From contig NZ_CAMLDV010000016.1 of assembly GCF_946478835.1 (NCBI RefSeq), forward strand, positions 1 to 36,524: 36,524 bases of DNA, written 5' to 3'. The DNA comes from an uncultured Bdellovibrio sp. Lineage in GTDB: Bacteria > Bdellovibrionota > Bdellovibrionia > Bdellovibrionales > Bdellovibrionaceae. How positions within the stretch are numbered: position 1 is the stretch's first letter; every line of letters begins with the position of its first letter. Below the pieces are notes generated by a model that saw only the letters and a list, made by a program, of their open reading frames with translations, ran no database searches and had not been told where the DNA came from. The position numbers and the translations under genes are program-made. This document shows positions 21,556-30,448 of this stretch, one piece after another.

Positions 21556-22554
21556 ATGACGAAACTGACTGTAATTCCTGGTGATGGAATTGGTCCTGAG
21601 ATCATGACTCAGGTGATCCGCGTTCTTAAACACGTGAAAGCTCCCTTTGAATACGAAGAACATCAAGCCGGCGAAATCGCGCTGCACACTTTAGGGGATC
21701 TTCTTCCGCAAGCGACGTGTGATTCTATTAATAAAACAAAACTGGCAATCAAAGGTCCTACGACAACTCCGGTCGGTGGTGGTCACAAATCCATCAACGT
21801 GACAATGAGACAGAAATTCGATCTTTACGCGAATGTTCGTCCTGTGCGCTCTTTGCCAGGCGTGCAATGTGTTTGTAACGACGTGGATTTGACGATCGTG
21901 CGTGAAAACACCGAAGACCTCTATGCGGGCATCGAGCGCATGGTCGATGAAGATACAGCCGAGAGTATCAAACGCATCACTCGCAAGGGTTCTGAGCGCA
22001 TTGCTCGTTACGCTTATGATCTTGCACAAAAAACCGGAAAGCCGCGTGTGGCGATCGTTCACAAAGCCAATATCATGAAAATGTCTGACGGGTTGTTTTT
22101 AAAAGTCGCGCAAGAAGTCGGTTGGCAATATCCTAACATCACAACAAAAGATGTGATCATCGATAACGCCTGCATGCAGCTTGTGACGAAGCCTCAACAG
22201 TTTGACGTGATTGTGACTGAAAATCTTTACGGAGATATTTTAAGTGATCTTTGTGCAGGACTTGTTGGTGGTTTGGGAGTGGTTCCTGGCGCTAACATTG
22301 GCGAAAAGGCTGCGATCTTTGAGGCGGTTCACGGATCTGCTCCTGATATCGCAGGCCAAAACAAGGCCAATCCAACAGCGTTATTGCAGTCTGCTGTGAT
22401 GATGCTTCAACATATTGGTGAAAACGCAAAAGCCGATGCAATTATGAAGGCCTTGGTGGCAGCGTTGTCTGACGTGAATGCTCGTACTGGTGATTTGGGT
22501 GGTAAAGGAACAACAGTTTCTTTCACAGACGCGATTATTCAAAAACTAGGATAA
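21556..22554 (+). CDS. Isocitrate dehydrogenase, NAD-type
   Basis: A 332-residue member of the isocitrate/isopropylmalate dehydrogenase family. It begins LTVIPGDGIGPEIM and has the substrate loop IKGPTTTPVGGGHKSINVTM, the arginine cluster RQKFDLYANVRPV, NTEDLYAGIE, and metal-binding aspartates in TENLYGDILSDLCAGLVGG. The cofactor region AVHGSAPDIAGQNKANPTAL keeps the short form of NAD-dependent enzymes. It would convert isocitrate to 2-oxoglutarate in the TCA cycle. Isopropylmalate dehydrogenase is less likely because Ser-Ile-Asn in the substrate loop fits isocitrate. AAAGG precedes the ATG. Followed after 5 bases by the CofE-like gene. Confidence 0.88.
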   Translation: MTKLTVIPGDGIGPEIMTQVIRVLKHVKAPFEYEEHQAGEIALHTLGDLLPQATCDSINKTKLAIKGPTTTPVGGGHKSINVTMRQKFDLYANVRPVRSLPGVQCVCNDVDLTIVRENTEDLYAGIERMVDEDTAESIKRITRKGSERIARYAYDLAQKTGKPRVAIVHKANIMKMSDGLFLKVAQEVGWQYPNITTKDVIIDNACMQLVTKPQQFDVIVTENLYGDILSDLCAGLVGGLGVVPGANIGEKAAIFEAVHGSAPDIAGQNKANPTALLQSAVMMLQHIGENAKADAIMKALVAALSDVNARTGDLGGKGTTVSFTDAIIQKLG

Positions 22555-22559
22555 TTTTT

Positions 22560-23288
22560 GTGACAAAATCGATGATGATCTCCCCGATTCAAACTTCTGT
22601 GTTTCGCCAAGGTGACGATTTGGTGGAGTTCATCTTAAAACACGTGGATGTTTCTTTACTCCATGAAAAAGCGATCTTAGCAATTACGTCTAAGATCGTG
22701 AGTATCGACGAGGGCTGTCTAGTTCCCCTGTCGAGTATCGACAAAAAAGATTTAATCCGCCGTGAAGCCGATCACTATTTGGGTGAAATCGGTTTTGGTG
22801 TGAGTCTGACGATCAAACACGGACTTTTAGTTGCCGCTGCAGGAATTGATGAATCGAATTCCGAAAGTGGGGACTATATCGTTTATCCGAAAGATCCCTA
22901 TGTCTCTGCCGAAAGAATACGCCAAGCTTTGATGAAACGTTTGGGACTTAGCGAGTTAGGAATCATTCTAACAGATTCTCGCACTGGACCTTTACGTTTG
23001 GGTGTCGTCGGAGTTTCACTGTCTTATGCGGGCTTTCATCCTCTGCGCAATATGATTGGCCAGAACGATATTTTTGGAAGACCTCTGAAAATGACGAAAA
23101 TCAATCTGACAGACAGTCTAGCTGCTGCCGCCGTTTTAATGATGGGCGAAGCCGCAGAAAAATGTCCTTTGGCGATCATTCAAAATGCTCCTGTCGAATT
23201 TACGGATTTTCCTGAACGTTCCGAGTTGGAAGTCGATCCCTCAGAAGATATGTATCTCCCTTTATATAAGCACCTCATGAAACCTTAA
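22560..23288 (+). CDS. CofE-like protein (coenzyme F420:glutamate ligase family)
   Basis: A 242-residue protein with the conserved path of the F420-0:gamma-glutamyl ligase family: QGDDLVEFIL, ITSKIVSIDEGCLV, HGLLVAAAGIDESNSE, ILTDSRTGPLRLGVVG and QNDIFGRPLKMTKINLTDSL. In CofE these segments bind GTP, metal and the F420 precursor and add glutamate. No other F420 gene is in the window and F420 is not expected in this kind of organism, so the true substrate is probably different. The GTG at 22560 follows icd by 5 bases without a ribosome binding site, suggesting coupling; ATG codons at 22572 and 22575 are alternatives. Confidence 0.75.
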   Translation: MTKSMMISPIQTSVFRQGDDLVEFILKHVDVSLLHEKAILAITSKIVSIDEGCLVPLSSIDKKDLIRREADHYLGEIGFGVSLTIKHGLLVAAAGIDESNSESGDYIVYPKDPYVSAERIRQALMKRLGLSELGIILTDSRTGPLRLGVVGVSLSYAGFHPLRNMIGQNDIFGRPLKMTKINLTDSLAAAAVLMMGEAAEKCPLAIIQNAPVEFTDFPERSELEVDPSEDMYLPLYKHLMKP

Positions 23289-23315
23289 AATTTTGCCGTT
23301 TCATTGGCGAAATTT
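23288..23315 (+). terminator. Candidate terminator hairpin
   Basis: AAATTTTGCC and GGCGAAATTT pair over 10 positions (one G-T) around an 8-base loop, starting at the last base of the CofE-like stop codon. Only three T end the right arm, so it is a weak terminator or none. Confidence 0.4.
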
Positions 23316-23378
23316 CCCTACCAATATCTAGTGAGCAAGAGTTTGCAAGACTCTTGTTTTAAACCTAGAATTGTCTAT

Positions 23379-23843
23379 ATGAAATTACAGATTTTGCTTC
23401 TTGGATTGTGCCTCTTTGTTTCAGCCTGTGCGACCAACCAAAAAAGCCGTCTGGCAGCAACCGCTGTCGGTGTCGGCGTCGGTGCTGCCATCGGAGCCGG
23501 AACGGCCCCTAGCGATGAACGCCCTGAATTGCATGCCCTTTACTGGGGCGGAATCATCGGCGTTGTGACGGCGGTGGCTGCGAATTATTATTTTAATGAC
23601 GAAAAAGATCTTGAAGTCATGAAGCTTGAAAATGAAAAGATGAAAGCGCAGCTTGATTTCTTCCAAAATGGTCCGTCTGTTTTGGAAAAAGAAACTGTTG
23701 GACCTGCCGATAAAAAATATTTTCAAAAAGGCCGAGCGCGCATCAAATTGTACAAAGTGGATCAGTGGGTTGATGAAGGTCCCAATAAAAAATCACACCG
23801 TGACCGCGTGATTGAGATCTTGCCACTTGAAAAGAACGACTGA
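23379..23843 (+). CDS. Glycine-zipper lipoprotein of unknown function
   Basis: A 154-residue lipoprotein with signal KLQILLLGLCLFVSAC. Right after the Cys comes AVGVGVGAAIGAGTAP, a glycine-zipper stretch, then a second hydrophobic run YWGGIIGVVTAVAANYYF, so it may sit in or span a membrane. The C-terminal part is charged (KLENEKMKAQLDFFQ) and ends in a small basic domain. The start at 23379 is the one that gives a lipoprotein signal; no ribosome binding site is seen. Its stop overlaps the next gene by one base (TGATG), so the two are co-translated. Confidence 0.75.
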   Translation: MKLQILLLGLCLFVSACATNQKSRLAATAVGVGVGAAIGAGTAPSDERPELHALYWGGIIGVVTAVAANYYFNDEKDLEVMKLENEKMKAQLDFFQNGPSVLEKETVGPADKKYFQKGRARIKLYKVDQWVDEGPNKKSHRDRVIEILPLEKND

Positions 23844-24763
23844 TGAAAACTAAAATTCTTTCTGCATTGCTGATTGTAAGTATCGCCTGGGGATCGACCG
23901 TAAGCTATCTTTATTGGAAACTTAAAAACAATCCACGTGTTGTCGCAATCAGCATGGAAGCAGGAAAAGAATCTCTACAAAACATCCAGTTGGGCGAAAT
24001 GGAGAAGATGACCTTTCTTCGTCAGTATCTGGATCGTTTTTATAACTATGACTCCAATAACTTTTGGCAATCCCAAACATCGCTAGCGTTCTTAATGGCT
24101 CCCAAACTTAGCGAAGAGCGTGTTCGTGAAGTCAGTCGTTTAAGAGAGAAAATTCAGCAAAAGAATCTTTCTCAACTAGGACAGCTTAAAAGTCTAAAGA
24201 AGTTTGACGATGGCTCTTATGAAGCCGGCACGTACCTGCAAGTTCATCAGGAAACTCAGCAAAAAGGCGAACTGCAAAAGAACGAACTTTACGTCACTTC
24301 AAAATTAAAACTACAAAATGCCGAACGCACATTAGAAAACCCTTGGGGTCTTTTAGTGCAAGAGATGACTTTTTCTTCCTCTCCGCAAGTTTTTTCATTC
24401 TCTCCACAAATTCATGTGGAAGCTCAGACACCGACTCTTGTGACGTTCCCTTGCGCAATTGAAAATATCGAAAACCCGGCAGAGAAAGATTTAAAAATCA
24501 AAATCACAACTTTGAATGTCAGTGAACTTCAGATCACACCTTCTAAAGAGTTAAAGCTCCCCGTTTCTCTGACAGCTATTTGCAAAGACACTGAATATAA
24601 GTTTGATCTGTTAGCTAAAACTAATGAGCGCGATCTTTATGTTTCTTTTCCAAAAGAATCCGGAACCATCCGCAAAAAAGAAATCGCACCCACGAAGACT
24701 CGTAAAAAAGACGTCTACGAAAAAACCATTGAAAATGTTTTGGGTATTAAACTCGATCAATAA
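23843..24763 (+). CDS. Single-pass membrane protein resembling TraE/VirB8-like conjugation proteins
   Basis: A 306-residue protein with an N-terminal anchor (ILSALLIVSIAWGSTVSYLYW) and a large exported domain. Residues about 50-165 (FLRQYLDRFYNYDSNNFW, LAFLMAPKLSEERVREV, then a strand-rich YEAGTYLQVHQ and ELYVTSKLKLQ) follow the layout of TraE/VirB8 periplasmic domains. A second beta-rich part ends in a Lys/Arg-rich tail. The resemblance is from layout, not from a signature motif. No other conjugation genes are nearby, so it may serve an envelope complex with the lipoprotein whose stop overlaps its start. Confidence 0.6.
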   Translation: MKTKILSALLIVSIAWGSTVSYLYWKLKNNPRVVAISMEAGKESLQNIQLGEMEKMTFLRQYLDRFYNYDSNNFWQSQTSLAFLMAPKLSEERVREVSRLREKIQQKNLSQLGQLKSLKKFDDGSYEAGTYLQVHQETQQKGELQKNELYVTSKLKLQNAERTLENPWGLLVQEMTFSSSPQVFSFSPQIHVEAQTPTLVTFPCAIENIENPAEKDLKIKITTLNVSELQITPSKELKLPVSLTAICKDTEYKFDLLAKTNERDLYVSFPKESGTIRKKEIAPTKTRKKDVYEKTIENVLGIKLDQ

Positions 24764-24784
24764 TTCGGGTTCTTCGGAGTTATT
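24759..24784. terminator. Candidate hairpin between convergent genes
   Basis: AATAATTC (24759-24766) and GAGTTATT (24777-24784) pair with one G-T around a 10-base loop, between the TraE-like gene and the histidine kinase gene. Stem is AT-rich and weak. Confidence 0.35.
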
Positions 24785-24786
24785 AC

Positions 24787-25962
24787 TTAAGAAATCTGCG
24801 CGACGGATTCTAAATTTTTCGGGAATAAAAGAACAACCTGGGTTCCAACACCAACGCGAGAACGAATTTGCAATTCTCCACCGATGGATTGCAGTGTTTT
24901 GCGGGCGTCAAAAAGACCTAAGCCGTGACCGTTTTCCTTACCGTGACTGACTCCCTCTTCCATCAAGCGAGGTAAAATCTCTTCGGGAATGCCGCAGCCA
25001 TTGTCCATGATTTGCAACAACCAATGTTCTTGTCTTTCCATCAAGGTCATATTGATAGAGGCTTCTTTTTCCGGCAAAGCTTCGAGGGAATTATTAATTA
25101 AATTACTGACGACTCTTTGAATTTTAATTGATTCCAAACTGACAGCGGCTTTTTCAGAGTGAATATGCTTATGCCATGTGAAATCCACTTTGGGGTGAGA
25201 AAAACGATATTCTTTGAGCAATGATTCCATCAAATTAGAAAGATCCGAACCTGCGTCCTTCACGACAACGACGTCTTCTTTCTTTTCTTTTTTACCTTTG
25301 GTCAAAAGATCTTCCGCAATACCACGAATGCGAGCCACTGCAAGATCCAACAATTCTTTTTTATCTGAACCCATTTCGTGAGAAAGCTGACTCAATGTTG
25401 TGAGAGCCATCAACGGGCCACGAATGTCGTGGGCCACCTGACGAGAAATCGTTGCGATTTCTTTATTCAACGCCAATTCAGCTTCCAGTTTTTGTTCATG
25501 CAATTGATTTAGGAACTCACGACGAACACCGACACCCAGGAAAATCATTCCCAAAAGAATGCCCAACATAAATAGCGGCGACAGCAAGGCCTTCACTGCC
25601 AAATCGACAGTGTTAAAACAAACTCTCATGCTTCCCGACGGCAATGAGTTGTAGGTAATAGGAACATCGGTTGAAAACACACATTGAAGTTTTTCAGGGT
25701 TTTGGACTTCTGTGGCTCCCACCGCTGCATGAACTTCTTTAAGCTGTTTTAAAATTTTATTTTGCAGCGTTTGATCGCCCTGAAAGATTTTAGCTTGGGC
25801 AATGTCGTCTTCCCAAATGCCGACGTATTGCTCAACAGAAGACTTTGCCGTGTAAACCTCATAGGAAAAGCTTAGGATCGCAACGATCGCACTGATTCCT
25901 AAAAAGAGTGACACCCACACCAAGGGAATCGATTTAGAGGTTTTAAAACGGAATATATTCAT
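24787..25962 (-). CDS. Orphan membrane sensor histidine kinase
   Basis: A 391-residue kinase. Two membrane helices (LVWVSLFLGISAIVAILSF and LSPLFMLGILLGMIFLGVG) enclose a periplasmic sensor of about 90 residues with two Cys. The dimerisation domain has RQVAHDIRGPLMALTTLSQL, His178 being the phosphoacceptor. The ATPase domain has the N box NLINNSLEAL, the G1 box DNGCGIPEEI and the G2 box GHGLGL. No response regulator is adjacent, so the partner is elsewhere. The start is uncertain: ATG 25962 or GTG 25986; neither has a well-spaced ribosome binding site. Confidence 0.88.
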   Translation of the reverse strand: MNIFRFKTSKSIPLVWVSLFLGISAIVAILSFSYEVYTAKSSVEQYVGIWEDDIAQAKIFQGDQTLQNKILKQLKEVHAAVGATEVQNPEKLQCVFSTDVPITYNSLPSGSMRVCFNTVDLAVKALLSPLFMLGILLGMIFLGVGVRREFLNQLHEQKLEAELALNKEIATISRQVAHDIRGPLMALTTLSQLSHEMGSDKKELLDLAVARIRGIAEDLLTKGKKEKKEDVVVVKDAGSDLSNLMESLLKEYRFSHPKVDFTWHKHIHSEKAAVSLESIKIQRVVSNLINNSLEALPEKEASINMTLMERQEHWLLQIMDNGCGIPEEILPRLMEEGVSHGKENGHGLGLFDARKTLQSIGGELQIRSRVGVGTQVVLLFPKNLESVAQIS

Positions 25963-26086
25963 ACCCTTAGAATAAGCAAACCTCACTCCTAGCCCATAGC
26001 CGCCACAGCCTTTTCAGGGTGTCTAAAGTTTTGACAGTGCCTAAAATAGTTCAGGCAAATTCCGATGAGAACTCCTGGAGGAATGT

Positions 26087-28258
26087 ATGTTTAGAAATTC
26101 CGGTTTTGCCCTCATTCTGCCAATGATTCTATTAAGTTCTTGTCAGACCTTTCAGAGGGAGCCTGCTTCCTTGATAGACAACAGCATGCCTCTTTCCTTG
26201 GCGAGACTTTATGACTCGGAAGTGAACTTGCAAATACAAGAAGATCAATTGATGCGTGCCCAAAAGGCGCAAGATCGCGAGAAAGAAGATTCTCTTTCTA
26301 AATCCGTTCAAAAACTTCAAGAGCAAAAGAAAGTTTTCCAGGAACAGTCGTCCTCTTTCACATCAAAATCAGCTCACGGCGATTCTCCCCGCACATTCTC
26401 AAGCACCATGCATAACTCTTGGGGTGTCAAAGAAGAAGAAATGACCTTGGGCGATCTTTCCTATTACATCAAAGGCTTGGGTCAGCCTCGTTTCTTTTCG
26501 ATGGGCAATATCAATGCTGGAAGCTACGAACTTCTTTTACGTCATGAAACCTATTCTCGCGTCGCTTCTTCCGTTACACGCAACGATGACGAGCAAAGAG
26601 ATGCGCAAAAATATTTAGAGGCCCGCATTCGCTGTGATGGTCCCTTTGCACTAAAAACGGGACTCTTCAAAGCTGACCAATATGGTGCTTTTCAAAGTGC
26701 TAAATTTAACTGGTACGATGCCAAGCTCAATGGACAAAAAGTTCGCTTCCGTCCTTCTGCCGAAGTGAAAAGCTGTGACGTGATGTTCAAAGATCCTTGG
26801 GGTGACACAAGCAAAGAGTACACATTCCAGCTTAAAACAGAAAAAGAAAAGCTGGGCTATTTACAAAGTCTCGCGCGCACTTATGAAGCTTGTGTGTTTC
26901 CTTCCGATGCAGGCCTTACAAAACCGCAGCAGTTTTTCTTGAGTTCAAATTTTACGAGTATGAACTGCCCACTCAGCGCCGACACTTTAACAACTTTGGA
27001 AGATCCTGAAGAGGGATTGCAAGCCAAAGTAGAAATGCTTTTGGGACAACGACTGCCACAAAAATTTCTGACGGAGAAAAATCCTTTCCTGCCTTTGGAT
27101 ATGTCCAAAGCTCCGAAGCTGGATGCGATTTTTGTTTCTTATCTGGTTTACCGCAGTGACTTTTACGGCAACGTTTTAGCGCGTTTGATTAAGTATCATG
27201 CCGATCACGGAGCGCAAGTGCGCATTCTTATTTCAGACGTCATTACGCTTAAAAAAGACCAGGCGATGTTTGAAAAAATGGCTTCTGAAAACGGCAATAT
27301 CAAAGTTGTTCAATATCGTTACGACAACGCCGCAAGAAGTGGTGGCAAGCTGCACGAATTTCACCGTACAAATCATGTGAAGATCTTCCTCACTCTTTCT
27401 TCGACAGATCCTTCGGCCAACCGTGTGGTTCTTGGCGGACGTAATATTCACGATGGTTTCTTATTTAGAGCAGCTCCGAATTTCACAAGTTTTCCTTCTT
27501 TAGTGAACTACTCCAAAGGTGAAGAGTCTTTTGTACACTGGCGCGATTTTGAATTTTTGATTAAATCAAAGACGTTTGCAGAAAAGCTCGCCGTTCAGTA
27601 TTACGCCCTTTGGATGCAAGACTCTGATACGTTCAATGTGCGCCCAACAACAGCACAAAGTGCATCGAGCGCTCGCCCTGATCCGCAATATTTCGCTGAT
27701 GCCGACACTTATCCACTGATCAGACACTATGTCTCGATTCCTTTTAAAGACAATCGCAATCTCGAAGACTATTACGCAGAGTTGATCAATCACGCTTCCA
27801 AAAAGATTTTGATCTCCACTCCGTACTTCCGTCCTCTTAAAAAAGTCGGAGAAGCTTTAAAGAACGCCGCCGCTCGTGGGGTAAAAATCACTTTGATCAC
27901 GCGTTTGGATCTAGAAGGCGACACAGCTGACTTTATCCTAGGTGCCGTAAATAAAGATGGTGTGAACAAGTTTAAAGACACGGTCAAAATCTATGAATAC
28001 ATCGAACCTAAAATCATCTTGCATTCAAAACTTGTGATGATTGACGACGAGATGTCGTTCATTGGCTCTGTGAATTTAAACAAGCGCAGTTTCATTCACG
28101 ACATGGAAAACGGTGCCTTGATTTACAGCCCCGCATTCACAAAGAAGATGACAAGCATCTATAACGGATACCTCAAGCTTTCCCGCCCTATCACGGAAAA
28201 GCAAAAGGTTCACTTCTGGCAAAGAGCCATCATCGGAATGTTCGATAGCGAATTCTAG
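26087..28258 (+). CDS. Phospholipase D-like lipoprotein (cardiolipin synthase-related)
   Basis: A 723-residue lipoprotein (LLSSCQTF) with a Gln/Lys-rich helical N-terminal region (about 50-105), a domain of unknown function (about 115-330) and two PLD repeats. The second HKD motif is complete: HSKLVMID with His646, Lys648, Asp653, followed by GSVNLNKRS. The first has His430 and Lys432 (NHVKIFL) and GGRNIHDG, but the usual Asp is absent because the loop is longer. Members act on phospholipids or nucleic acid through a phospho-His intermediate. GGAGGA precedes the ATG. The stop overlaps the convergent hslO by 4 bases. A cell-envelope phospholipid role is plausible. Confidence 0.85.
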   Translation: MFRNSGFALILPMILLSSCQTFQREPASLIDNSMPLSLARLYDSEVNLQIQEDQLMRAQKAQDREKEDSLSKSVQKLQEQKKVFQEQSSSFTSKSAHGDSPRTFSSTMHNSWGVKEEEMTLGDLSYYIKGLGQPRFFSMGNINAGSYELLLRHETYSRVASSVTRNDDEQRDAQKYLEARIRCDGPFALKTGLFKADQYGAFQSAKFNWYDAKLNGQKVRFRPSAEVKSCDVMFKDPWGDTSKEYTFQLKTEKEKLGYLQSLARTYEACVFPSDAGLTKPQQFFLSSNFTSMNCPLSADTLTTLEDPEEGLQAKVEMLLGQRLPQKFLTEKNPFLPLDMSKAPKLDAIFVSYLVYRSDFYGNVLARLIKYHADHGAQVRILISDVITLKKDQAMFEKMASENGNIKVVQYRYDNAARSGGKLHEFHRTNHVKIFLTLSSTDPSANRVVLGGRNIHDGFLFRAAPNFTSFPSLVNYSKGEESFVHWRDFEFLIKSKTFAEKLAVQYYALWMQDSDTFNVRPTTAQSASSARPDPQYFADADTYPLIRHYVSIPFKDNRNLEDYYAELINHASKKILISTPYFRPLKKVGEALKNAAARGVKITLITRLDLEGDTADFILGAVNKDGVNKFKDTVKIYEYIEPKIILHSKLVMIDDEMSFIGSVNLNKRSFIHDMENGALIYSPAFTKKMTSIYNGYLKLSRPITEKQKVHFWQRAIIGMFDSEF

Positions 28259-29154
28259 TGAAGAGACTCTTTATGCAAACGATCCTTGATGTCTTGAATT
28301 TCAGGGATCGTCACTGTGTAAGGACGACCGCAGATTTGACAAGTCACATCCGCCGTTTCATTTTTATTGATCATATCCTGAAGTTCTTCTTCGCCTAACG
28401 TTTCAAGAGCACGCACGACACGCTCTTTTGTGCATGGGCAGAAGTATTCAATCTCTTGATTGTGTTCCACTTCTGTAAAATCAATACCCGCCATAAATGG
28501 TTTTACCAAATCTACAGGCTGAGCTCCATCGAGCAGCATTTGTGAAATATTTGGTTTCCAGTCTTCATAGTTTTGCTGAATCATTTCAACAACAGTTTCT
28601 GAAACTCCTGGCATCACTTCAATCAAAACACCACCGGCAGCTTGAACTTTTCCGTAAGTATCAAGGTAAACACCCAAAGACACCAACGAACGGATTTGAT
28701 GAGACTGATGAAGATAGTGAGCAATGTCCTGCCCGATTTCACCACTGACCAACTCCACCGTTCCGTGGAACGGTTGCTTTTGGAACGGCTGATGGCGAGC
28801 GACACTGAGTGTGCCATTTCCGATCGCCTCTTTAAGGCTTAGACCATGGTCGTAATTCGGTGGTTGATACTGCGGATTCGGAGTGTAGCCGCGAACTTGG
28901 CCATTGAAAGAAGCCTCCGCGTAGACACTTTGCAGAGCGCCGTTTCCTCTAAAGAGTAAGCCTACCATTTGACCGTCTTTCAATTGCGCGGCCATCAGCA
29001 ATGCGCCTACCATGCTGCGTCCTACGGCCACAGTGGCCAAAGGATATGTATTTTGCAGACCTTGCATATGTTTAACAACGTCAGTCGCGTTCACTGCGGC
29101 AATTCGCACCGTCAAATCTTTGGAAACAAAACGATGAACACGCTCTTTACTCAT
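28255..29154 (-). CDS. hslO: Hsp33 redox-regulated chaperone
   Basis: A 299-residue Hsp33. The N-terminal chaperone domain has SKERVHRFVSKDLTVRIAAV and VGRSMVGALLMAAQLK. The C-terminal redox switch carries four zinc cysteines: Cys239 and Cys241 in EYFCPCTKE, Cys272 and Cys275 in TCQICGRPY. Oxidation frees zinc and turns on the holdase in the cytosol. ATG 29154 has AGGAG 8 bases upstream; the frame also has a start at 29169 but that lacks support. It is divergent from the histidine phosphatase gene by 83 bases. Confidence 0.95.
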   Translation of the reverse strand: MSKERVHRFVSKDLTVRIAAVNATDVVKHMQGLQNTYPLATVAVGRSMVGALLMAAQLKDGQMVGLLFRGNGALQSVYAEASFNGQVRGYTPNPQYQPPNYDHGLSLKEAIGNGTLSVARHQPFQKQPFHGTVELVSGEIGQDIAHYLHQSHQIRSLVSLGVYLDTYGKVQAAGGVLIEVMPGVSETVVEMIQQNYEDWKPNISQMLLDGAQPVDLVKPFMAGIDFTEVEHNQEIEYFCPCTKERVVRALETLGEEELQDMINKNETADVTCQICGRPYTVTIPEIQDIKDRLHKESLH

Positions 29155-29237
29155 GACAAACTCCTGCACTCTATGGAAAACTACTTTCGCAAAGTAACAA
29201 AGCGATCTACGAATTTCAAGCAGAGAGAACCCAAATC

Positions 29238-29729
29238 ATGAAGATCTATCTCTTTAGACATGCACAAAAAGCCATGGACTTTTCCGGCGATCCTGATTTG
29301 ACCGCCGAGGGTCACGCTCAAGCCTCGAAGGTTCTCGACAAGGTGCTCAAAAACGAATTACCTCGACCAACGGAATTGTGGGTCTCTCCTAAAAAACGCA
29401 CGCACAGCACGTTTCGTCCACTCTCTCAGCATTTTAATCTACCTTTGCAAATAAATACGTCCCTGCTTGAACAACAAAGTAATGAAAAACTAACTGATTT
29501 TCGCTCACGTATTGAAAAGCTGTTTGAGAGTGCCGCCGAACACAAAGACGCCGTGATTTTTCTTTGCAGTCACTACGATCTTGTTGTGGAGGCCATGACT
29601 GTTGTTCCCAGCGATAAAGATCTTTCGGATTCAGAATTTTCTCATTGGAGTCCTTGTCAGTACATCGGCTTTGATGTGAACAAAGATGGTATTTACGAAT
29701 TCATTGAGTTTAAGAAGGTGCTTTTATGA
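29238..29729 (+). CDS. Histidine phosphatase family protein, SixA-like
   Basis: A 163-residue protein of the phosphoglycerate mutase/SixA superfamily. It starts MKIYLFRHAQKAMDF with His8 in RHA (the phospho-His), has LTAEGHAQASKVL, a conserved basic patch SPKKRTHSTFRPL and the second His (His112) in LCSHYDLV. The small size and RHA motif fit SixA, which removes phosphate from His-phosphotransfer proteins; phosphomonoesters remain possible. The stop overlaps the next gene's ATG by 4 bases. Confidence 0.8.
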   Translation: MKIYLFRHAQKAMDFSGDPDLTAEGHAQASKVLDKVLKNELPRPTELWVSPKKRTHSTFRPLSQHFNLPLQINTSLLEQQSNEKLTDFRSRIEKLFESAAEHKDAVIFLCSHYDLVVEAMTVVPSDKDLSDSEFSHWSPCQYIGFDVNKDGIYEFIEFKKVLL

Positions 29730-30313
29730 TTCAAAATATTTGGGCCGTCGGTCGCAATTACGCTGAGCACGCCAAAGAACTTGGCAACGAAGTTCCTGCT
29801 GAACCCATGATCTTTTTAAAAGCCGGAAGTACATCTTCACTTGCGGCAAAAGAAATCCACATGCCGTCATGGACGAACGAACTTCATCACGAAGTGGAGC
29901 TGGCCCTTCGCTTTGACGACAACTTGCAAATTGATGAAGCGTGCATCGCAATCGACATCACAGACCGCGCCAAACAAAACCAGCTAAAATCCAAAGGACA
30001 CCCTTGGACCTTGGCGAAAAGTTTTAAGGACTCCTGCCCGCTCTCTGGTTTTTTTCCGGTGAACGATCTCGATGAATTGAAAAACTTGGAGCTGGTTTTA
30101 AAAGTGAACGGCGAAGTTCGCCAGCACGGCAACACCGCGCAAATGATTTTCTCTCTGGAACAGCTTTTGGATTTCGTACGCCTTCATTTCCCTGTGATGC
30201 CCGGAGATCTGCTTTTAACAGGCACTCCGTCAGGGGTGGGGCCTTTTAAAAAGGGCGATATTTTGGAAGCCGAGATCGTCTCGAAGGCGAAGCATTCTTG
30301 GAAAGTGATTTAA
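29726..30313 (+). CDS. Fumarylacetoacetate hydrolase family protein (acylpyruvase-like)
   Basis: A 195-residue FAH-family enzyme, short like FAHD1 and YcgM. Motifs are VGRNYAEHAKEL, PMIFLKAGS, ELHHEVELALRF (metal-binding Glu pair), DITDRAKQNQLKSKGHPWT, and LLTGTPSGVGPFKKGD. Family members split 3-acylpyruvates or decarboxylate oxaloacetate with Mg in the cytosol. AAGAAGG precedes the ATG inside the previous gene. The pair forms an operon. Confidence 0.88.
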   Translation: MIQNIWAVGRNYAEHAKELGNEVPAEPMIFLKAGSTSSLAAKEIHMPSWTNELHHEVELALRFDDNLQIDEACIAIDITDRAKQNQLKSKGHPWTLAKSFKDSCPLSGFFPVNDLDELKNLELVLKVNGEVRQHGNTAQMIFSLEQLLDFVRLHFPVMPGDLLLTGTPSGVGPFKKGDILEAEIVSKAKHSWKVI

Positions 30314-30335
30314 TTCTTTTTTAGGCTTAAATCAC
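30305..30335 (+). terminator. 9-bp inverted repeat at the end of the FAH-family gene
   Basis: GTGATTTAA (30305-30313, containing the stop) and TTAAATCAC (30327-30335) are perfect reverse complements; the T-run lies in the loop rather than after the stem, so termination is uncertain. Confidence 0.4.
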
Positions 30336-30448
30336 ACCAATTGACGCTCGTCGTTATTCCGTTTTTACACACCCTCTTTAGTCCAGCAAAGTCCTTGAGT
30401 TTTCTCTCTAGCAGAGCGAATATGCGGCCTCTCATTTGAGGTAAAAAT

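Noticed and set aside
26019..26060. Promoter from TAAAGTTT / TTGACA / TAAAAT before the PLD-like gene
   Set aside because: Each box is good alone but the spacings fit neither sigma-28 (11 bases) nor sigma-70 (about 17 bases).
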